In this document: in pieces, positions 43,887 to 53,043 of the stretch
Numbering within the stretch: position 1 is the first letter of the stretch
Layout of the letters: every line of letters begins with the position of its first letter
Origin: Tistrella mobilis
GTDB taxonomy: Bacteria; Pseudomonadota; Alphaproteobacteria; Tistrellales; Tistrellaceae
Length of the DNA: 64,000 nucleotides
Reading direction: 5' to 3'
Assembly (NCBI RefSeq): GCF_041468085.1
Contig: NZ_CP121014.1
Span: forward strand, 620,001 to 684,000
Translations under genes and position numbers: made by a program
The notes under the pieces: model-generated
Seen by the model: only the letters and a program-made list of their open reading frames with translations
Told to the model about the DNA's origin: nothing
Databases searched by the model: none

Positions 43887-44216
43887 TCAGCCGTGGAAGG
43901 GGGTGAAGGTCTGAACCAGGATCCGATCGTCGCGGACCAGCAGCGTGTCGGTCGCCCGCGTGACGAAGGGCGCCGCCGACCAGACCAGATAGGCGACCTC
44001 CCCCGCCACCTGACGTGTCTCAACCCGGAATGCCGCCCAGAATTCGGGCGTGGCTTCCGCGAGGAACCCGGCAAAGAACCGCCGGATCTCCTCGATCCCA
44101 TGATGCACCGCATCCGGGGTGATCACCACTGCCGCCGCATCGTAATCGGCCAGAACCGCATCCAGGCCCTGTGCGAAGGCGCCGAGATGGCGGTCGAACA
44201 CGGCGGCCGTGCTCAT
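43887..44216 (-). CDS. SnoaL/NTF2-like small protein
   Basis: 109 aa. The alpha+beta barrel pattern is typical of nuclear transport factor 2-like proteins: FDRHLGAFAQGLDAVLADYDAAAVVITPDAVHHGIEEIRRFFAGFL, then repeated beta strands ending FTPFHG. Many act as small cyclases or isomerases; no catalytic residue can be assigned. Its ATG overlaps the cupin gene stop by four bases. Confidence 0.78.
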   Translation of the reverse strand: MSTAAVFDRHLGAFAQGLDAVLADYDAAAVVITPDAVHHGIEEIRRFFAGFLAEATPEFWAAFRVETRQVAGEVAYLVWSAAPFVTRATDTLLVRDDRILVQTFTPFHG

Positions 44217-44686
44217 GACTGCGCCGAAAGAAAGGCGGTCCAGGCCCCCTGGGCTTCGGCCCAGCCGATATTGGCGATGACGGTCCCGTCCGGCTGAATG
44301 AAGGCGAGCGGGCCGAGGAACGTCATATAGAACACGCTGTCGACCGGGAAGAAGGTGCGGTCGTGGCGGGCGCCCGAGGATTCGAAGCCATAGCCCGGCG
44401 CCACCGCGGTGTCGCCGCCGGCATCCCGGCCGCCGCGCACATCCATGCGGCCATGGGTCAGGAAATACTCGCCCGGCCCGGTATGGATATGGGCCGCGAA
44501 GGACGACCCGGCCGGGCAGGTGAAAATCGCGGTCCAGCCGCCGCTTTCGGGGGAGACATGCAGCAGCTTCCAGGTGATGCCGCCATCCGAGAAGGCATCA
44601 GGGAACGGCGCCCAGGGCCCGTCATCGATCTGGACATATTCTTCGGGCGTATGGGGCTTGGCGATATGGCCCGTCGACATCAGCAT
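44213..44686 (-). CDS. Cupin-domain protein
   Basis: 157 aa. The first cupin motif is [24 protein letters not shown], with the HxH and Glu that bind metal. A small cupin of the acetylacetone-cleaving type is one possibility (similar overall length). The start [11 protein letters not shown] is set by GGGAGGACGACC; the frame is open 54 codons further. Coupled to the SnoaL-like gene. Confidence 0.82.
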   Translation of the reverse strand: MLMSTGHIAKPHTPEEYVQIDDGPWAPFPDAFSDGGITWKLLHVSPESGGWTAIFTCPAGSSFAAHIHTGPGEYFLTHGRMDVRGGRDAGGDTAVAPGYGFESSGARHDRTFFPVDSVFYMTFLGPLAFIQPDGTVIANIGWAEAQGAWTAFLSAQS

Positions 44687-44938
44687 GGTCGTCCTCCCAG
44701 GTCTCGTGTTGGACGCCGCATCTTGGCGGCCGCCTCTTGCGGGCCTGATCAGTCTGGCAGCTGCCGGGGCCGGCCGCTCGCCTGCGGGTGCACATCGTCG
44801 GGTCTCTCTGCGCGCAGGGCCGGGCCGGCATGCTTCGACAGGCGACAAGCGCGCGCCCGGCCGCTAGGCTCTGCCCCGACATCCACCACCGCGCCGGCGG
44901 ATCCAGCCCGCCGGCCCCAGTCATCCAAGGAGACGGTC

Positions 44939-45460
44939 ATGACCGGAACCGCCGCCGATCCGGCCACCCGCGACTTCATCCTCAGCCAGACCATGCTCCG
45001 GGTCCGCGATCCCGAACGCTCCGTCGCCTTTTATCGCGACGTGCTGGGCATGCGCCTGCTCAGGCGCTTCGACTTCCCCGAAATGAAGTTCTCGCTCTAC
45101 TTCATGGGCTATGTCGACGCCACCGACGAGCCGCAGCCCGAAACCCCGGCCGAGGCGGCCGCCTGGGTCTTCCGCCGCAAGGGTGCGCTGGAGCTGACCC
45201 ACAACTGGGGCACCGAGAGCGATGACGGCTTTGCCGGCTATCACAACGGCAACAGCGATCCGCGCGGCTTCGGCCATATCGGCATCACCGTGCCCGATGT
45301 CTATGCCGCCTGCGCGCGCTTCGAAGAGCTGGGCGTCGACTTCGTCAAGCGGCCCGACGACGGCAAGATGAAGGGCCTGGCCTTCATCCGCGATCCCGAC
45401 GGCTACTGGATCGAGATTCTGTCGGCCGACGGGCTTGCCGGGCTGGTCACCGGCGGCTGA
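44939..45460 (+). CDS. gloA: Lactoylglutathione lyase (glyoxalase I), long zinc-type
   Basis: 173 aa. It converts the hemithioacetal of methylglyoxal and glutathione to S-lactoylglutathione. The sequence follows human GLO1 closely: [93 protein letters not shown]. The first ligand is Gln (SQTML) rather than the His of the short Ni-type enzyme, which implies a Zn enzyme. The ATG follows AAGGAGAC. Confidence 0.95.
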   Translation: MTGTAADPATRDFILSQTMLRVRDPERSVAFYRDVLGMRLLRRFDFPEMKFSLYFMGYVDATDEPQPETPAEAAAWVFRRKGALELTHNWGTESDDGFAGYHNGNSDPRGFGHIGITVPDVYAACARFEELGVDFVKRPDDGKMKGLAFIRDPDGYWIEILSADGLAGLVTGG

Positions 45461-45508
45461 TCGCAAGGACGGCCGGCGGCACAGGCGGTTCGGCGGTTGC
45501 CGCGGATT

Positions 45509-45527
45509 TCGTATACCAAGTACAATC
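45509..45527. promoter_or_regulatory. Possible GntR/FCD-type operator upstream of the GntR gene
   Basis: CGTATACCAAGTACAATC resembles FCD-family operators (GTA-N7-TAC spacing) and lies about 70 bases ahead of the GntR gene. Suggestive of autoregulation; visual match only. Confidence 0.3.
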
Positions 45528-45596
45528 TGCCGGACCCGCCCTTCCGCCGCCCCGGATCCCCCGCCTCATGACACCAGCCTCGTGACAGCCGGCCCC

Positions 45597-46259
45597 ATGA
45601 CCCAGACCAGCGACACCCCGCGCCTCGGTGAACAGCATCTGCCGCTGCATGAACGCGTGCGCGCCGAGATCCGCAAGGCGATCCTGACCGGGGAGCTGAA
45701 ACCCGGCGACCGGCTGGTCGAAGACCGTCTGGCAGAGGTCTATGGTGTCTCGCGCAATCCCGTGCGCGAGGCAATCCGCGGCCTGGCCACCGAAGGGCTG
45801 GTCGAGGTGCTGCCGCGCCGCGGCGCCCTGGTCGCCCGCATGGCGCCGGATGAGGCGCGCGAGACCATCGAGGTCCGCGCCCTGCTGGAAGGCCAGACCG
45901 CCCGTCTGGCCGCCCGCCGCCGCGACCCCGGCATGCTCCACCGCGCCCGCGACATCCTGGCGCGCGGCGATGCCGCCATGGCCGAGGGTCGCGACGACCT
46001 GCTGGCCGGGCTCAATGTCGATTTCCACAAGGCCCTGGCCGAAGCCGGCCGCAACAGCGTGCTGTCGGACCTGATGATCGGCCTGCGCGACCGCACGGCC
46101 GCACTTTTCGCCGACGATACCCCGGCACGCCGCCGGGCGGCCTGGGCCGATCATGCCGCCATCCTGGAAGCCGTGATCGCCGGCGACGAAGACCTGGCGG
46201 CCCAGCGCGCCACCGCCCATGTGCTCAGGGCCGGAGAGGCGTTCCTGGGCGAGGGCTGA
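45597..46259 (+). CDS. GntR-family transcriptional regulator (FCD subfamily)
   Basis: 220 aa. N-terminal GntR winged helix (LHERVRAEIRKAILTGELKPGDRLVEDRLAEVYGVSRNPVREAIRGLATEGLVEVLPRRGALVARM) followed by a helical FCD effector domain (EARETIEVRALLEGQTARLAARR...). The start is taken at MTQTSDTPRLG. Its possible operator is just upstream; the pantothenate kinase gene begins 37 bases after its stop. Confidence 0.88.
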   Translation: MTQTSDTPRLGEQHLPLHERVRAEIRKAILTGELKPGDRLVEDRLAEVYGVSRNPVREAIRGLATEGLVEVLPRRGALVARMAPDEARETIEVRALLEGQTARLAARRRDPGMLHRARDILARGDAAMAEGRDDLLAGLNVDFHKALAEAGRNSVLSDLMIGLRDRTAALFADDTPARRRAAWADHAAILEAVIAGDEDLAAQRATAHVLRAGEAFLGEG

Positions 46260-46296
46260 TGCCTGGCGAGGGATCCCCGGTGATGGAGAGGACATC

Positions 46297-47232
46297 ATGC
46301 ACGACATCGCCGGCGCGCTGCCGGGCTATGAGAGCTTCGATCGCGCCGCCTGGGCGGCGCTGCGCTCCAACACGCCGCTCACGCTTTCCGAGGACGAGCT
46401 GGCGGGCCTGCGCGGGTTGCAGGATCCCATCGGGCTTGCCGATGTGTCGGAGGTTTATCTGCCGCTCTCGCGGCTGCTGAACCTGCATGTGGGTGCCGCC
46501 CGCGGCCTGTCGCGGGTGCGCGATGCCTTTCTCGGCCGGCCGGCCGGGCACGCACCCTATGTGGTGGCGCTGGTCGGCAGCGTGGCGGCCGGCAAAAGCA
46601 CCTTCGCCAGGGTGCTGCGCGCGCTCCTTGCCCGCTGGCCCGATCATCCGCGTGTCGATCTGGTCACCACCGACGGCTTCCTGCACCCGACCGCGGTGCT
46701 CAAGGCCCGCGGGCTGATGACGCGCAAAGGCTTCCCCGAAAGCTATGACACCGCCGCGATGATCCGCTTCCTGGCCGCGGTGAAATCCGGCGCCGAAGAG
46801 GTGGCGGCACCGGTTTATTCCCACCTCTCCTACGACATCGTGCCGGGCGAGTTCCAGATGGTCCGCCGGCCCGACATCCTGATTCTGGAGGGGCTGAACC
46901 TGCTGCAGGTGGACGGCAATGCCCCGGCGGTGGTGTCGGATTTCTGCGACGTCTCGCTCTATCTCGACGCCGACGAGGCCGATGTCGCGCGCTGGTATGT
47001 CGAGCGCTTCCTGCTGCTGCAGAAGACCGCCTTCCGCAACCCGGCCTCGTATTTCCACCACTATGCCGACCTGCCCCATGACGAGGCGGTCGAGGTCGCC
47101 CGCGGCATCTGGACCAGCATCAACCGGGTGAACCTGCACGAGAACATCCTGCCCACCCGCATGCGTGCGGATGTCATTCTCCACAAGGATGCAACCCATG
47201 CGATCGATCGCGTGCTTCTGAAGGCCGTCTGA
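46297..47232 (+). CDS. coaA: Type I pantothenate kinase
   Basis: 311 aa. It phosphorylates pantothenate, the first step of CoA synthesis. Type I motifs: FDRAAWAALRSNTPLTLSEDELAGLRGL at the start, Walker A VGSVAAGKSTFARVL (about residue 93-105), DLVTTDGFLHP, GFPESYD, VPGEFQMVRRPDILILEGLNLLQ, and PNLHENILPTR-like VNLHENILPTRMRADVIL at the end. GGAGAGGAC precedes the ATG. A kinase of this pathway outside other CoA genes is ordinary. Confidence 0.93.
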   Translation: MHDIAGALPGYESFDRAAWAALRSNTPLTLSEDELAGLRGLQDPIGLADVSEVYLPLSRLLNLHVGAARGLSRVRDAFLGRPAGHAPYVVALVGSVAAGKSTFARVLRALLARWPDHPRVDLVTTDGFLHPTAVLKARGLMTRKGFPESYDTAAMIRFLAAVKSGAEEVAAPVYSHLSYDIVPGEFQMVRRPDILILEGLNLLQVDGNAPAVVSDFCDVSLYLDADEADVARWYVERFLLLQKTAFRNPASYFHHYADLPHDEAVEVARGIWTSINRVNLHENILPTRMRADVILHKDATHAIDRVLLKAV

Positions 47233-47300
47233 GCCGCGCATAACCACATCAACCATCTGGACATATTGACAAGAGAGGCGTTCAATTTCCTCAACCAAGA

Positions 47301-47322
47301 CGCACCGGCACGAATCGGTGCG
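47301..47322. promoter_or_regulatory. Inverted repeat before the GMC oxidoreductase gene
   Basis: CGCACCG-N8-CGGTGCG lies about 20 bases before the ATG, downstream of a TTGACA box at about 47267. It may be an operator or a 5' hairpin. Confidence 0.35.
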
Positions 47323-47342
47323 ACCGGGGGAGGAAAAGGGCA

Positions 47343-48977
47343 ATGGTATTCGATTACGTGATCGTGGGCGGCGGATCCGCAGGATCCGTGCTGGCCCGAC
47401 GGCTGAGCGACGACCCGTCGGTCAGCGTCTGCCTGATCGAGGCGGGCGGCGAGGGGCGCGACCGGCTGATCCGCACGCCGGCCGGCGTGGTGGCGATGCT
47501 GCCGGGGCGGCCGAAGATCAACAACTGGGCCTATGAGACGGTGCCGCAGCCGGGCCTTGGCGGCCGGCGCGGCTATCAGCCGCGCGGCAAGGCGCTCGGC
47601 GGGTCGAGCGCGATCAACGCCATGCTCTATGTCCGCGGCCATCGGTCGGACTATGACGGCTGGGCAGCGGCGGGCTGCCCGGGCTGGTCGTGGGAGGAGG
47701 TACTGCCCTGGTTCCGCAAGGCGGAAGCCAACCAGCGCGGCGCCGATGATTTCCATGGCGCCGAGGGTCCGCTCCAGGTCTCGGACCAGCCCTCGCCGCG
47801 GCCGGTCTCCCATGCCTTCGTGCAGGCAGCGGCCGAATGCCAGATCCCCGTCAACGAGGATTTCAACGGCCCGCGCCAGGAAGGCGTGGGGCTCTACCAG
47901 GTCACCCAGTTCCATCGCGGCCCGGCGAAGGGGGAGCGCTGCTCGGCGGCGGCGGCCTATCTGCATCCGGTGATGGCGGCGCGGCCCAATCTGCACGTCA
48001 TGACCCGCACCCACGCCACCCGCATCCTGATCGAGGAGGGCCGCGCGGCCGGCATCGCCTGGCGCCGCGGCAGGGAGACCGGCGAAGTCCGGGCGCGCGT
48101 GGAGGTGATCCTGTCGGGCGGCGCCTTCAACTCGCCCCAGCTGCTGATGCTCTCGGGCATCGGCCCCGCGGCCGAACTGTCGGCCCTGGGCATTCCGGTG
48201 GTGGCCGATCTTGCCGGTGTGGGCCGCAATCTTCAGGATCATCCGGATTTCATTCTGGGCTGGTCTTCCGCCGATACCGACATGTTCGGCATCGGCATGG
48301 CCGGCACCGGCCGGCTGATCCGGGCCTGGCGGGACTGGCAGCGCAACCGCACCGGTATGCTCACCACCCCCTTCGCCGAGGGGGGCGCCTTTCTCAAGAC
48401 CGATCCCGCGCTCCACCGGCCGGACATCCAGCTGCATTTCGTGATCTCGATCGTCGACGACCATGCCCGCAAGCTGCATGCCGGCTATGGCTTCAGCTGC
48501 CATGTCTGCGTGCTGCGGCCGAAATCCCGCGGCAGCGTACGCCTGGCCTCGGCCGATCCGCTGGCCGCACCGGCCATCGACCCGGCCTTTTTCGCCGATC
48601 CGGACGATATGGCGGTGATGCTGAAAGGCACGCGCATCACCCGGCGGATCCTCTCGGCCCCCGCCCTCGCCCCCTATCGGGCCCGCGAACTCTATCTCTC
48701 GGGAGAACCCGACGACGAGACGCTGACCGCCCATATCCGCGCCCGCGCCGACACCATCTACCATCCGGTCGGCACCTGCCGGATGGGCAATGACGACGGT
48801 GCGGTGGTCACACCCGAACTGCGGCTGCGCGGGGTTGCGGGTCTGCGGGTGGTGGATGCCTCGGTGATGCCCTGCCTGCCGGGCGGCAACACCAACGCCC
48901 CCACCATCATGATCGCCGAACGGGCGGCATCGATGATCCTGGCCGCCCGCAGCGCCGGTACGAAGGCGGCTGCCTGA
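47343..48977 (+). CDS. GMC-family FAD-dependent oxidoreductase (choline dehydrogenase-like)
   Basis: 544 aa. N-terminal FAD site VIVGGGSAGSVLARRLSDDPSVSVCLIEAGG, the first GMC signature around GKALGGSSAINAMLYVRGHRSDYD, the second around LSGGAFNSPQLLMLSGIGP, and the catalytic His region YHPVGTCRMG followed by NTNAPTIMIAERAA. It should oxidise an alcohol, passing electrons to a membrane acceptor. GGGGGAGGAAAAGGGC precedes the ATG. Substrate unknown; choline, polyethylene glycol and other alcohols are possible. Confidence 0.9.
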   Translation: MVFDYVIVGGGSAGSVLARRLSDDPSVSVCLIEAGGEGRDRLIRTPAGVVAMLPGRPKINNWAYETVPQPGLGGRRGYQPRGKALGGSSAINAMLYVRGHRSDYDGWAAAGCPGWSWEEVLPWFRKAEANQRGADDFHGAEGPLQVSDQPSPRPVSHAFVQAAAECQIPVNEDFNGPRQEGVGLYQVTQFHRGPAKGERCSAAAAYLHPVMAARPNLHVMTRTHATRILIEEGRAAGIAWRRGRETGEVRARVEVILSGGAFNSPQLLMLSGIGPAAELSALGIPVVADLAGVGRNLQDHPDFILGWSSADTDMFGIGMAGTGRLIRAWRDWQRNRTGMLTTPFAEGGAFLKTDPALHRPDIQLHFVISIVDDHARKLHAGYGFSCHVCVLRPKSRGSVRLASADPLAAPAIDPAFFADPDDMAVMLKGTRITRRILSAPALAPYRARELYLSGEPDDETLTAHIRARADTIYHPVGTCRMGNDDGAVVTPELRLRGVAGLRVVDASVMPCLPGGNTNAPTIMIAERAASMILAARSAGTKAAA

Positions 48978-48990
48978 GGCGAGGCCGGCC

Positions 48991-49899
48991 TCATGTGCCG
49001 AGCTGTCGTTTCAGGGCCTGACTGAATGCCGCGGCGGCCGGGCCGAAGGGTTCATCGATCCGATGTGCCAGATAGGCCTCGGCCGCAACCTGGCTGTTGC
49101 GGCCGAGCGCGCCGGTCGCGAGGCGCACGAGGCGCCCCTCTGCCAGATCCCGCGCCACCTGCCAGAAGGGCAGCCGGCCCCAGCCGAGGCCGGCCAGGAT
49201 CATCGCATGCTTTGCGTCCTGGCTGGTGACGCTGCAGGTCTGGGGTGAGAGAACGCCGAACATGCGGTCCCGGCTGAGCGGCGTCGGATCGGACAGGACG
49301 ATCTGCAGGTGATCGGCCAGATCCGGCAGGCCGACGGCTCCGCCCGCTTGCCGCAGCGCCAGTGGATGGCCGGCCGAGACGACGGCGACCTGCTCGACGG
49401 AGGCGATCGCCTCCAGCGCGATCCGCGGGTCGCGGAAGTCTTCGCCCACCACGATCACAAGCACGCTGCGCTTCTCGATCAACGACATGATCGGACCGCC
49501 CAGCGGCTCGACGGCCAGGCGGATGGAGACCGTCGGATATGCGGCGCGCATCTCCGCCAATGCCGCACCGACCGCGCTGATCGGGAACAGGGTATCCACG
49601 GTCAATGAAAGATCGAGCTCGATACCCTCTCCGAGACCGCGGGCTCTGGCGCGCATGGCGTCCACCCGAAGAAGGATGTCACGCGCATTCGAGAGCAGGG
49701 CCTGCCCTTCGGCGGTCAGCACCGGCCGGTGGCCGGCCCGATCGAAGAGGGCCAGCCCCAGCTCTGCCTCCAGATTGGCAATGGCATGGCTGACCGCAGA
49801 CTGAACCCGCGACAGCCGTGCCGCCCCGGCCCGGAAGCTGCCGCTTTCCGCCACCGTCACGAAAATGCGCAGCTGGTCCAGTGTCAGCACATCCAGCAT
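48991..49899 (-). CDS. LysR-family transcriptional regulator
   Basis: 302 aa. The winged helix is at the N-terminus: LDQLRIFVTVAESGSFRAGAARLSRVQSAVSHAIANLEAELGLALFDR. An effector-binding domain follows (SLIEKRSVLVIVVGEDF, SVEQVAVVSAGHPLA). It is divergent from WrbA at 50004, with a perfect inverted repeat in between, so it most likely controls WrbA and the MFS gene. Confidence 0.9.
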   Translation of the reverse strand: MLDVLTLDQLRIFVTVAESGSFRAGAARLSRVQSAVSHAIANLEAELGLALFDRAGHRPVLTAEGQALLSNARDILLRVDAMRARARGLGEGIELDLSLTVDTLFPISAVGAALAEMRAAYPTVSIRLAVEPLGGPIMSLIEKRSVLVIVVGEDFRDPRIALEAIASVEQVAVVSAGHPLALRQAGGAVGLPDLADHLQIVLSDPTPLSRDRMFGVLSPQTCSVTSQDAKHAMILAGLGWGRLPFWQVARDLAEGRLVRLATGALGRNSQVAAEAYLAHRIDEPFGPAAAAFSQALKRQLGT

Positions 49900-49908
49900 G
49901 ATGCATCC

Positions 49909-49929
49909 GATCGATCAAACTCATCGATC
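49909..49929. promoter_or_regulatory. Probable LysR operator between the regulator and wrbA-like genes
   Basis: GATCGAT-CAAACTC-ATCGATC is a perfect 7-bp inverted repeat with a 7-base spacer, containing a T-N11-A core. It begins ten bases upstream of the regulator's ATG in the divergent region. Confidence 0.55.
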
Positions 49930-50003
49930 TTATATCACTTCTGCGGATCATCTGCAGGCCTATCCTGCTGTCGGTTCACATCGCGAACGGCGGAGGAAAC
50001 ATT

Positions 50004-50630
50004 ATGACCAGGGTTCTGGTGCTCTATTACTCGTCCTATGGCCATGTCGAGGCCATGGCGGAGGCGGTTGCCGAAGGCGCGCGGAGCGCCGGTGCCGTGG
50101 CCGTGCTCCGGCGGGTTCCTGAACTGGTGCCGCCAGGGGTCGCACGATCGGCCGGATACAGGACCGATCAGCGGGCCGAGATCGCCACCGTGACCGAGCT
50201 GCCGGATTACGACGCCATCATCATCGGGACGCCGACGCGGTTCGGCAATATGGCCGCGCAGATGAAAAACTTTCTCGATCAATGCGGCGGCCTCTGGGCC
50301 GCAAACAGGCTGGTGGGCAAGGTCGGGAGCGTTTTCACGTCCACGGGCAGCCAGCATGGCGGCCAGGAAAGCACGATCCTTTCGGTTCATACCGTGCTGT
50401 TCCATCTCGGCATGGTGGTGGTCGGGCTGCCCTATACCTTCACCGGCCAGCTGCGGATGGACGAGATCACCGGCGGTTCCCCCTATGGGGCATCGACGCT
50501 GGCCGATGACGGCAGCGGAGGCGACCGGAGACCTGGCGCCAACGAACTGGACGGGGCCCGGTTTCAGGGCAGCCATGTGGCCGGCATCGCCCGGGCGCTG
50601 GCCGCCGCACGGGGCGACGAGACGGCGTGA
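50004..50630 (+). CDS. wrbA: NAD(P)H:quinone oxidoreductase, WrbA type
   Basis: 208 aa flavodoxin-fold FMN enzyme. WrbA motifs: [87 protein letters not shown]. It reduces quinones by two electrons to avoid redox cycling. It is divergent from a LysR gene and overlaps the MFS gene by the shared A of TGATG. Confidence 0.9.
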   Translation: MTRVLVLYYSSYGHVEAMAEAVAEGARSAGAVAVLRRVPELVPPGVARSAGYRTDQRAEIATVTELPDYDAIIIGTPTRFGNMAAQMKNFLDQCGGLWAANRLVGKVGSVFTSTGSQHGGQESTILSVHTVLFHLGMVVVGLPYTFTGQLRMDEITGGSPYGASTLADDGSGGDRRPGANELDGARFQGSHVAGIARALAAARGDETA

Positions 50631-51856
50631 TGGCACAGGCGTCGACGTTCTGTGGGGGATCCTGGCCTGTCGTCGGCGTCGTGATGGCAGCCGGCATCAT
50701 CACCGCCATACATGCGGGCAAGGTCGCGATCGCCACACCCATGCTCCAGCAGGTGCTGGGGATCGATCTGGCGGCTGTCGGCTGGCTGACCGGGATCTTT
50801 GCAGTTCTGGGATTTGCGGGCGGCCTTCCCGCCGGGGCTCTGACAGGTCTGGCGGGCGATCGGCGGAGCCTCGTTGCGGGTCTGACGGTCACTGCCATCG
50901 GCGCCGGCATCGGCGCGACCACATCGGAATACCAGCTTCTGCTTGCGTCGCGCAGTCTTGAAGGCGCGGGATTTCTTCTGATCACCGTCGCCGGGCCCGC
51001 CCTTCTCGGCCGGGCAGTTCCGCCAGCGCAGCATGACGCCGCCTTCGCCCTGTGGAGCTGCTTCATGCCCGTCGGGCTGGCGCTGGCCCTGCTCGTCGGC
51101 CCGCTTTTCGAGGATTGGCGCATGCTCTGGTGGGCCGGTGCCGGGGGTGCGGCACTCACGGGCCTTGCCGTTCGGGCGATCGTCCCGGCCGCACCGCAGC
51201 GCATCCCGACGTCATGGACGCGCCTGGTATCGGATGCACGAGAGGTGGTGGTCAGACGGGCGGTGCTGCTTTCGGCCGGATGCTTCGCCCTCTACAGCCT
51301 GATGTTCTTCGCGCTGTTCAGCTTTCTTCCGGTCCTGCTTGCGACGCGCATGGCTCTCTCTCATGGCACGGCGGGATGGTTCAGCGCGCTGGCGATCTGC
51401 GCGAACATCATCGGCAATCTCAGCGCCGGCTATGTCCTCGCACGCGGCACGGGCCGCGCCGCGTTGATCTCCGGCGCCTGCCTGATCATGGGCCTCTCGT
51501 CGTTCGGCATCTTCCTGGGCGCCTTCGGCAATGCGACGGTTTTTCTGCTCTGCGTGCTGTTTGCCGCGGCCGGAGGGCTGATCCCGGCCGCGCTGATCTC
51601 CGCCGCTCCGTCGCTCGCAGGATCCGCCGCACGCACGCCGCTCACCCTGGGCCTTCTGATGCAAGGCAGCAATCTGGGTCAGATGATCGGTCCGGCCGCG
51701 GTCGGCAGCAGCATTGCGGCCTATGGCTGGCCGGCGGCGGCAGCCCTTGTCGCAGGCGCGGCAGTGATCGCGGCTCTCGCCGCCCGGCGCATCGCCTTCG
51801 ACGATCACACCGATACCCGCCAGCCCCGCCGCCGGGACGGAGAGAAGATCGGCTGA
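50630..51856 (+). CDS. MFS transporter
   Basis: 408 aa, about twelve membrane segments. The A-motif region reads GVGGFLADRRS-like GALTGLAGDRRSLVAGL, and the second half begins after a cytoplasmic loop (SDAREVVVRRAV). The ATG at 50630 overlaps the WrbA stop; a GTG directly before it is an alternative. Together with WrbA it may protect against, and export, a toxic quinone or redox-active compound sensed by the LysR protein. Confidence 0.86.
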   Translation: MAQASTFCGGSWPVVGVVMAAGIITAIHAGKVAIATPMLQQVLGIDLAAVGWLTGIFAVLGFAGGLPAGALTGLAGDRRSLVAGLTVTAIGAGIGATTSEYQLLLASRSLEGAGFLLITVAGPALLGRAVPPAQHDAAFALWSCFMPVGLALALLVGPLFEDWRMLWWAGAGGAALTGLAVRAIVPAAPQRIPTSWTRLVSDAREVVVRRAVLLSAGCFALYSLMFFALFSFLPVLLATRMALSHGTAGWFSALAICANIIGNLSAGYVLARGTGRAALISGACLIMGLSSFGIFLGAFGNATVFLLCVLFAAAGGLIPAALISAAPSLAGSAARTPLTLGLLMQGSNLGQMIGPAAVGSSIAAYGWPAAAALVAGAAVIAALAARRIAFDDHTDTRQPRRRDGEKIG

Positions 51857-52945
51857 TCAGGCGACGGCGGTTTCCGCCGTCGCCTCCACCTTTTCGCACC
51901 AGATCATGATGGTGTTGCGATCATGGGTAGCGCCGATCTGTACCGTCGATCCGGCCGGCAGGTCCCGCGGCGTGTCGAAGGGGAAGAAGCGCACCGCCCA
52001 GCACGAGGCCAGGCCCTGATCCGGACGGTTCTCGTAGATCAACTCGCCGGTGCCGTCCATATCCATCTTCAGCCACTGGACCACGCCGGCAACCCGGCCG
52101 CCGGTGGCGGTCAGACCGGCCGTCGCGCGGCCGCCCGGATAGGGGCCGCCGGAGCGCAGGTCGAAATGCATCAGGTCGTGGACGGCGCTGCGGAGCGTGA
52201 AGCGGGAGGAATTGGCCGCGACCCGCTGACAGATCTGGGCCAGATGATCGAAACCGCCCAGATCGAAGCCCGAAATCTCGCCCATGCGATGCTTCACGGC
52301 GCGGGCATCGTCGACCAGCGCCACCCGGGCGGTGACCGAATCCGGGATCATCCGCGCCCCGGGCTTCAGCAGCCGCTTGACCGCATCCTCCATCGCCGGC
52401 AGCACGGCCTCACCCAGAAGATCGTTCGAGATGATCTCCTGAACCAGCAGATCGGCGCGGCCGTCGATATCTTCGCCCACCAGCGCATCATCGGATTTCT
52501 TGGGCACCACGGTCACGCGATCGGCATAGCCGTTCTTCGCGATGATCCGGGTCGCCGCCTCGGCGACCGACGGGTTCATCTCGCAGGTCGTGACCCGTTC
52601 GGCGCCGGCCCGCGCCGCCATCATCGACAGGATGCCCGTGCCCGTCCCGATTTCCAGCACATGAAACTCAGGACGGACCAGCCGCTTCAGCGCCGCCTCG
52701 TAGAGATCGTTGCGGCGCTGATCGCGGATGATCGAAAAATGCCATTTCGGCACGTCGCGGGCCAGAATGTCCCGCGCCACCATCACCGCCTCGGGATGGC
52801 CGTCGCCCGCAACCTCCAGCACCCGGAGTGCGGCGACCCGCGCCTCCTCCTTCTTGCCCTTGGCCCAGAGCACCACGGCAAGGCGGGCGAGCGGCAGGGG
52901 CTTGTCGTGAAGCTGCTGGGCGAGGGCGTCGGCGCTGATCGGCAT
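51857..52945 (-). CDS. PRMT-like SAM-dependent methyltransferase
   Basis: 362 aa. PRMT features: WHF...RDQRRNDLYEAAL (68-86, like the start of PRMT7), motif I VLEIGTGTG (96-104), and a double-E loop between Glu170 and Glu179 (EIISNDLLGE). ATHDRNTIMIW near the end matches the THW loop, with the Trp replaced by Asp. Protein arginine methyltransferases are rare in bacteria, and the family name here is from motifs. A TPR-like segment precedes the core. It lies 98 bases after the 47-aa RiPP-like peptide on the same strand, so the peptide might be its substrate. Confidence 0.8.
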   Translation of the reverse strand: MPISADALAQQLHDKPLPLARLAVVLWAKGKKEEARVAALRVLEVAGDGHPEAVMVARDILARDVPKWHFSIIRDQRRNDLYEAALKRLVRPEFHVLEIGTGTGILSMMAARAGAERVTTCEMNPSVAEAATRIIAKNGYADRVTVVPKKSDDALVGEDIDGRADLLVQEIISNDLLGEAVLPAMEDAVKRLLKPGARMIPDSVTARVALVDDARAVKHRMGEISGFDLGGFDHLAQICQRVAANSSRFTLRSAVHDLMHFDLRSGGPYPGGRATAGLTATGGRVAGVVQWLKMDMDGTGELIYENRPDQGLASCWAVRFFPFDTPRDLPAGSTVQIGATHDRNTIMIWCEKVEATAETAVA

Positions 52946-53043
52946 GAGGCGGTCCCGGAGGTGAGGATGTCGTCGGCCGGCATCATGTCACGTCCGGGAC
53001 CGGAGTGCGAGAGGGCATGGCCGTATCGCCCGCCACGGGTCGT

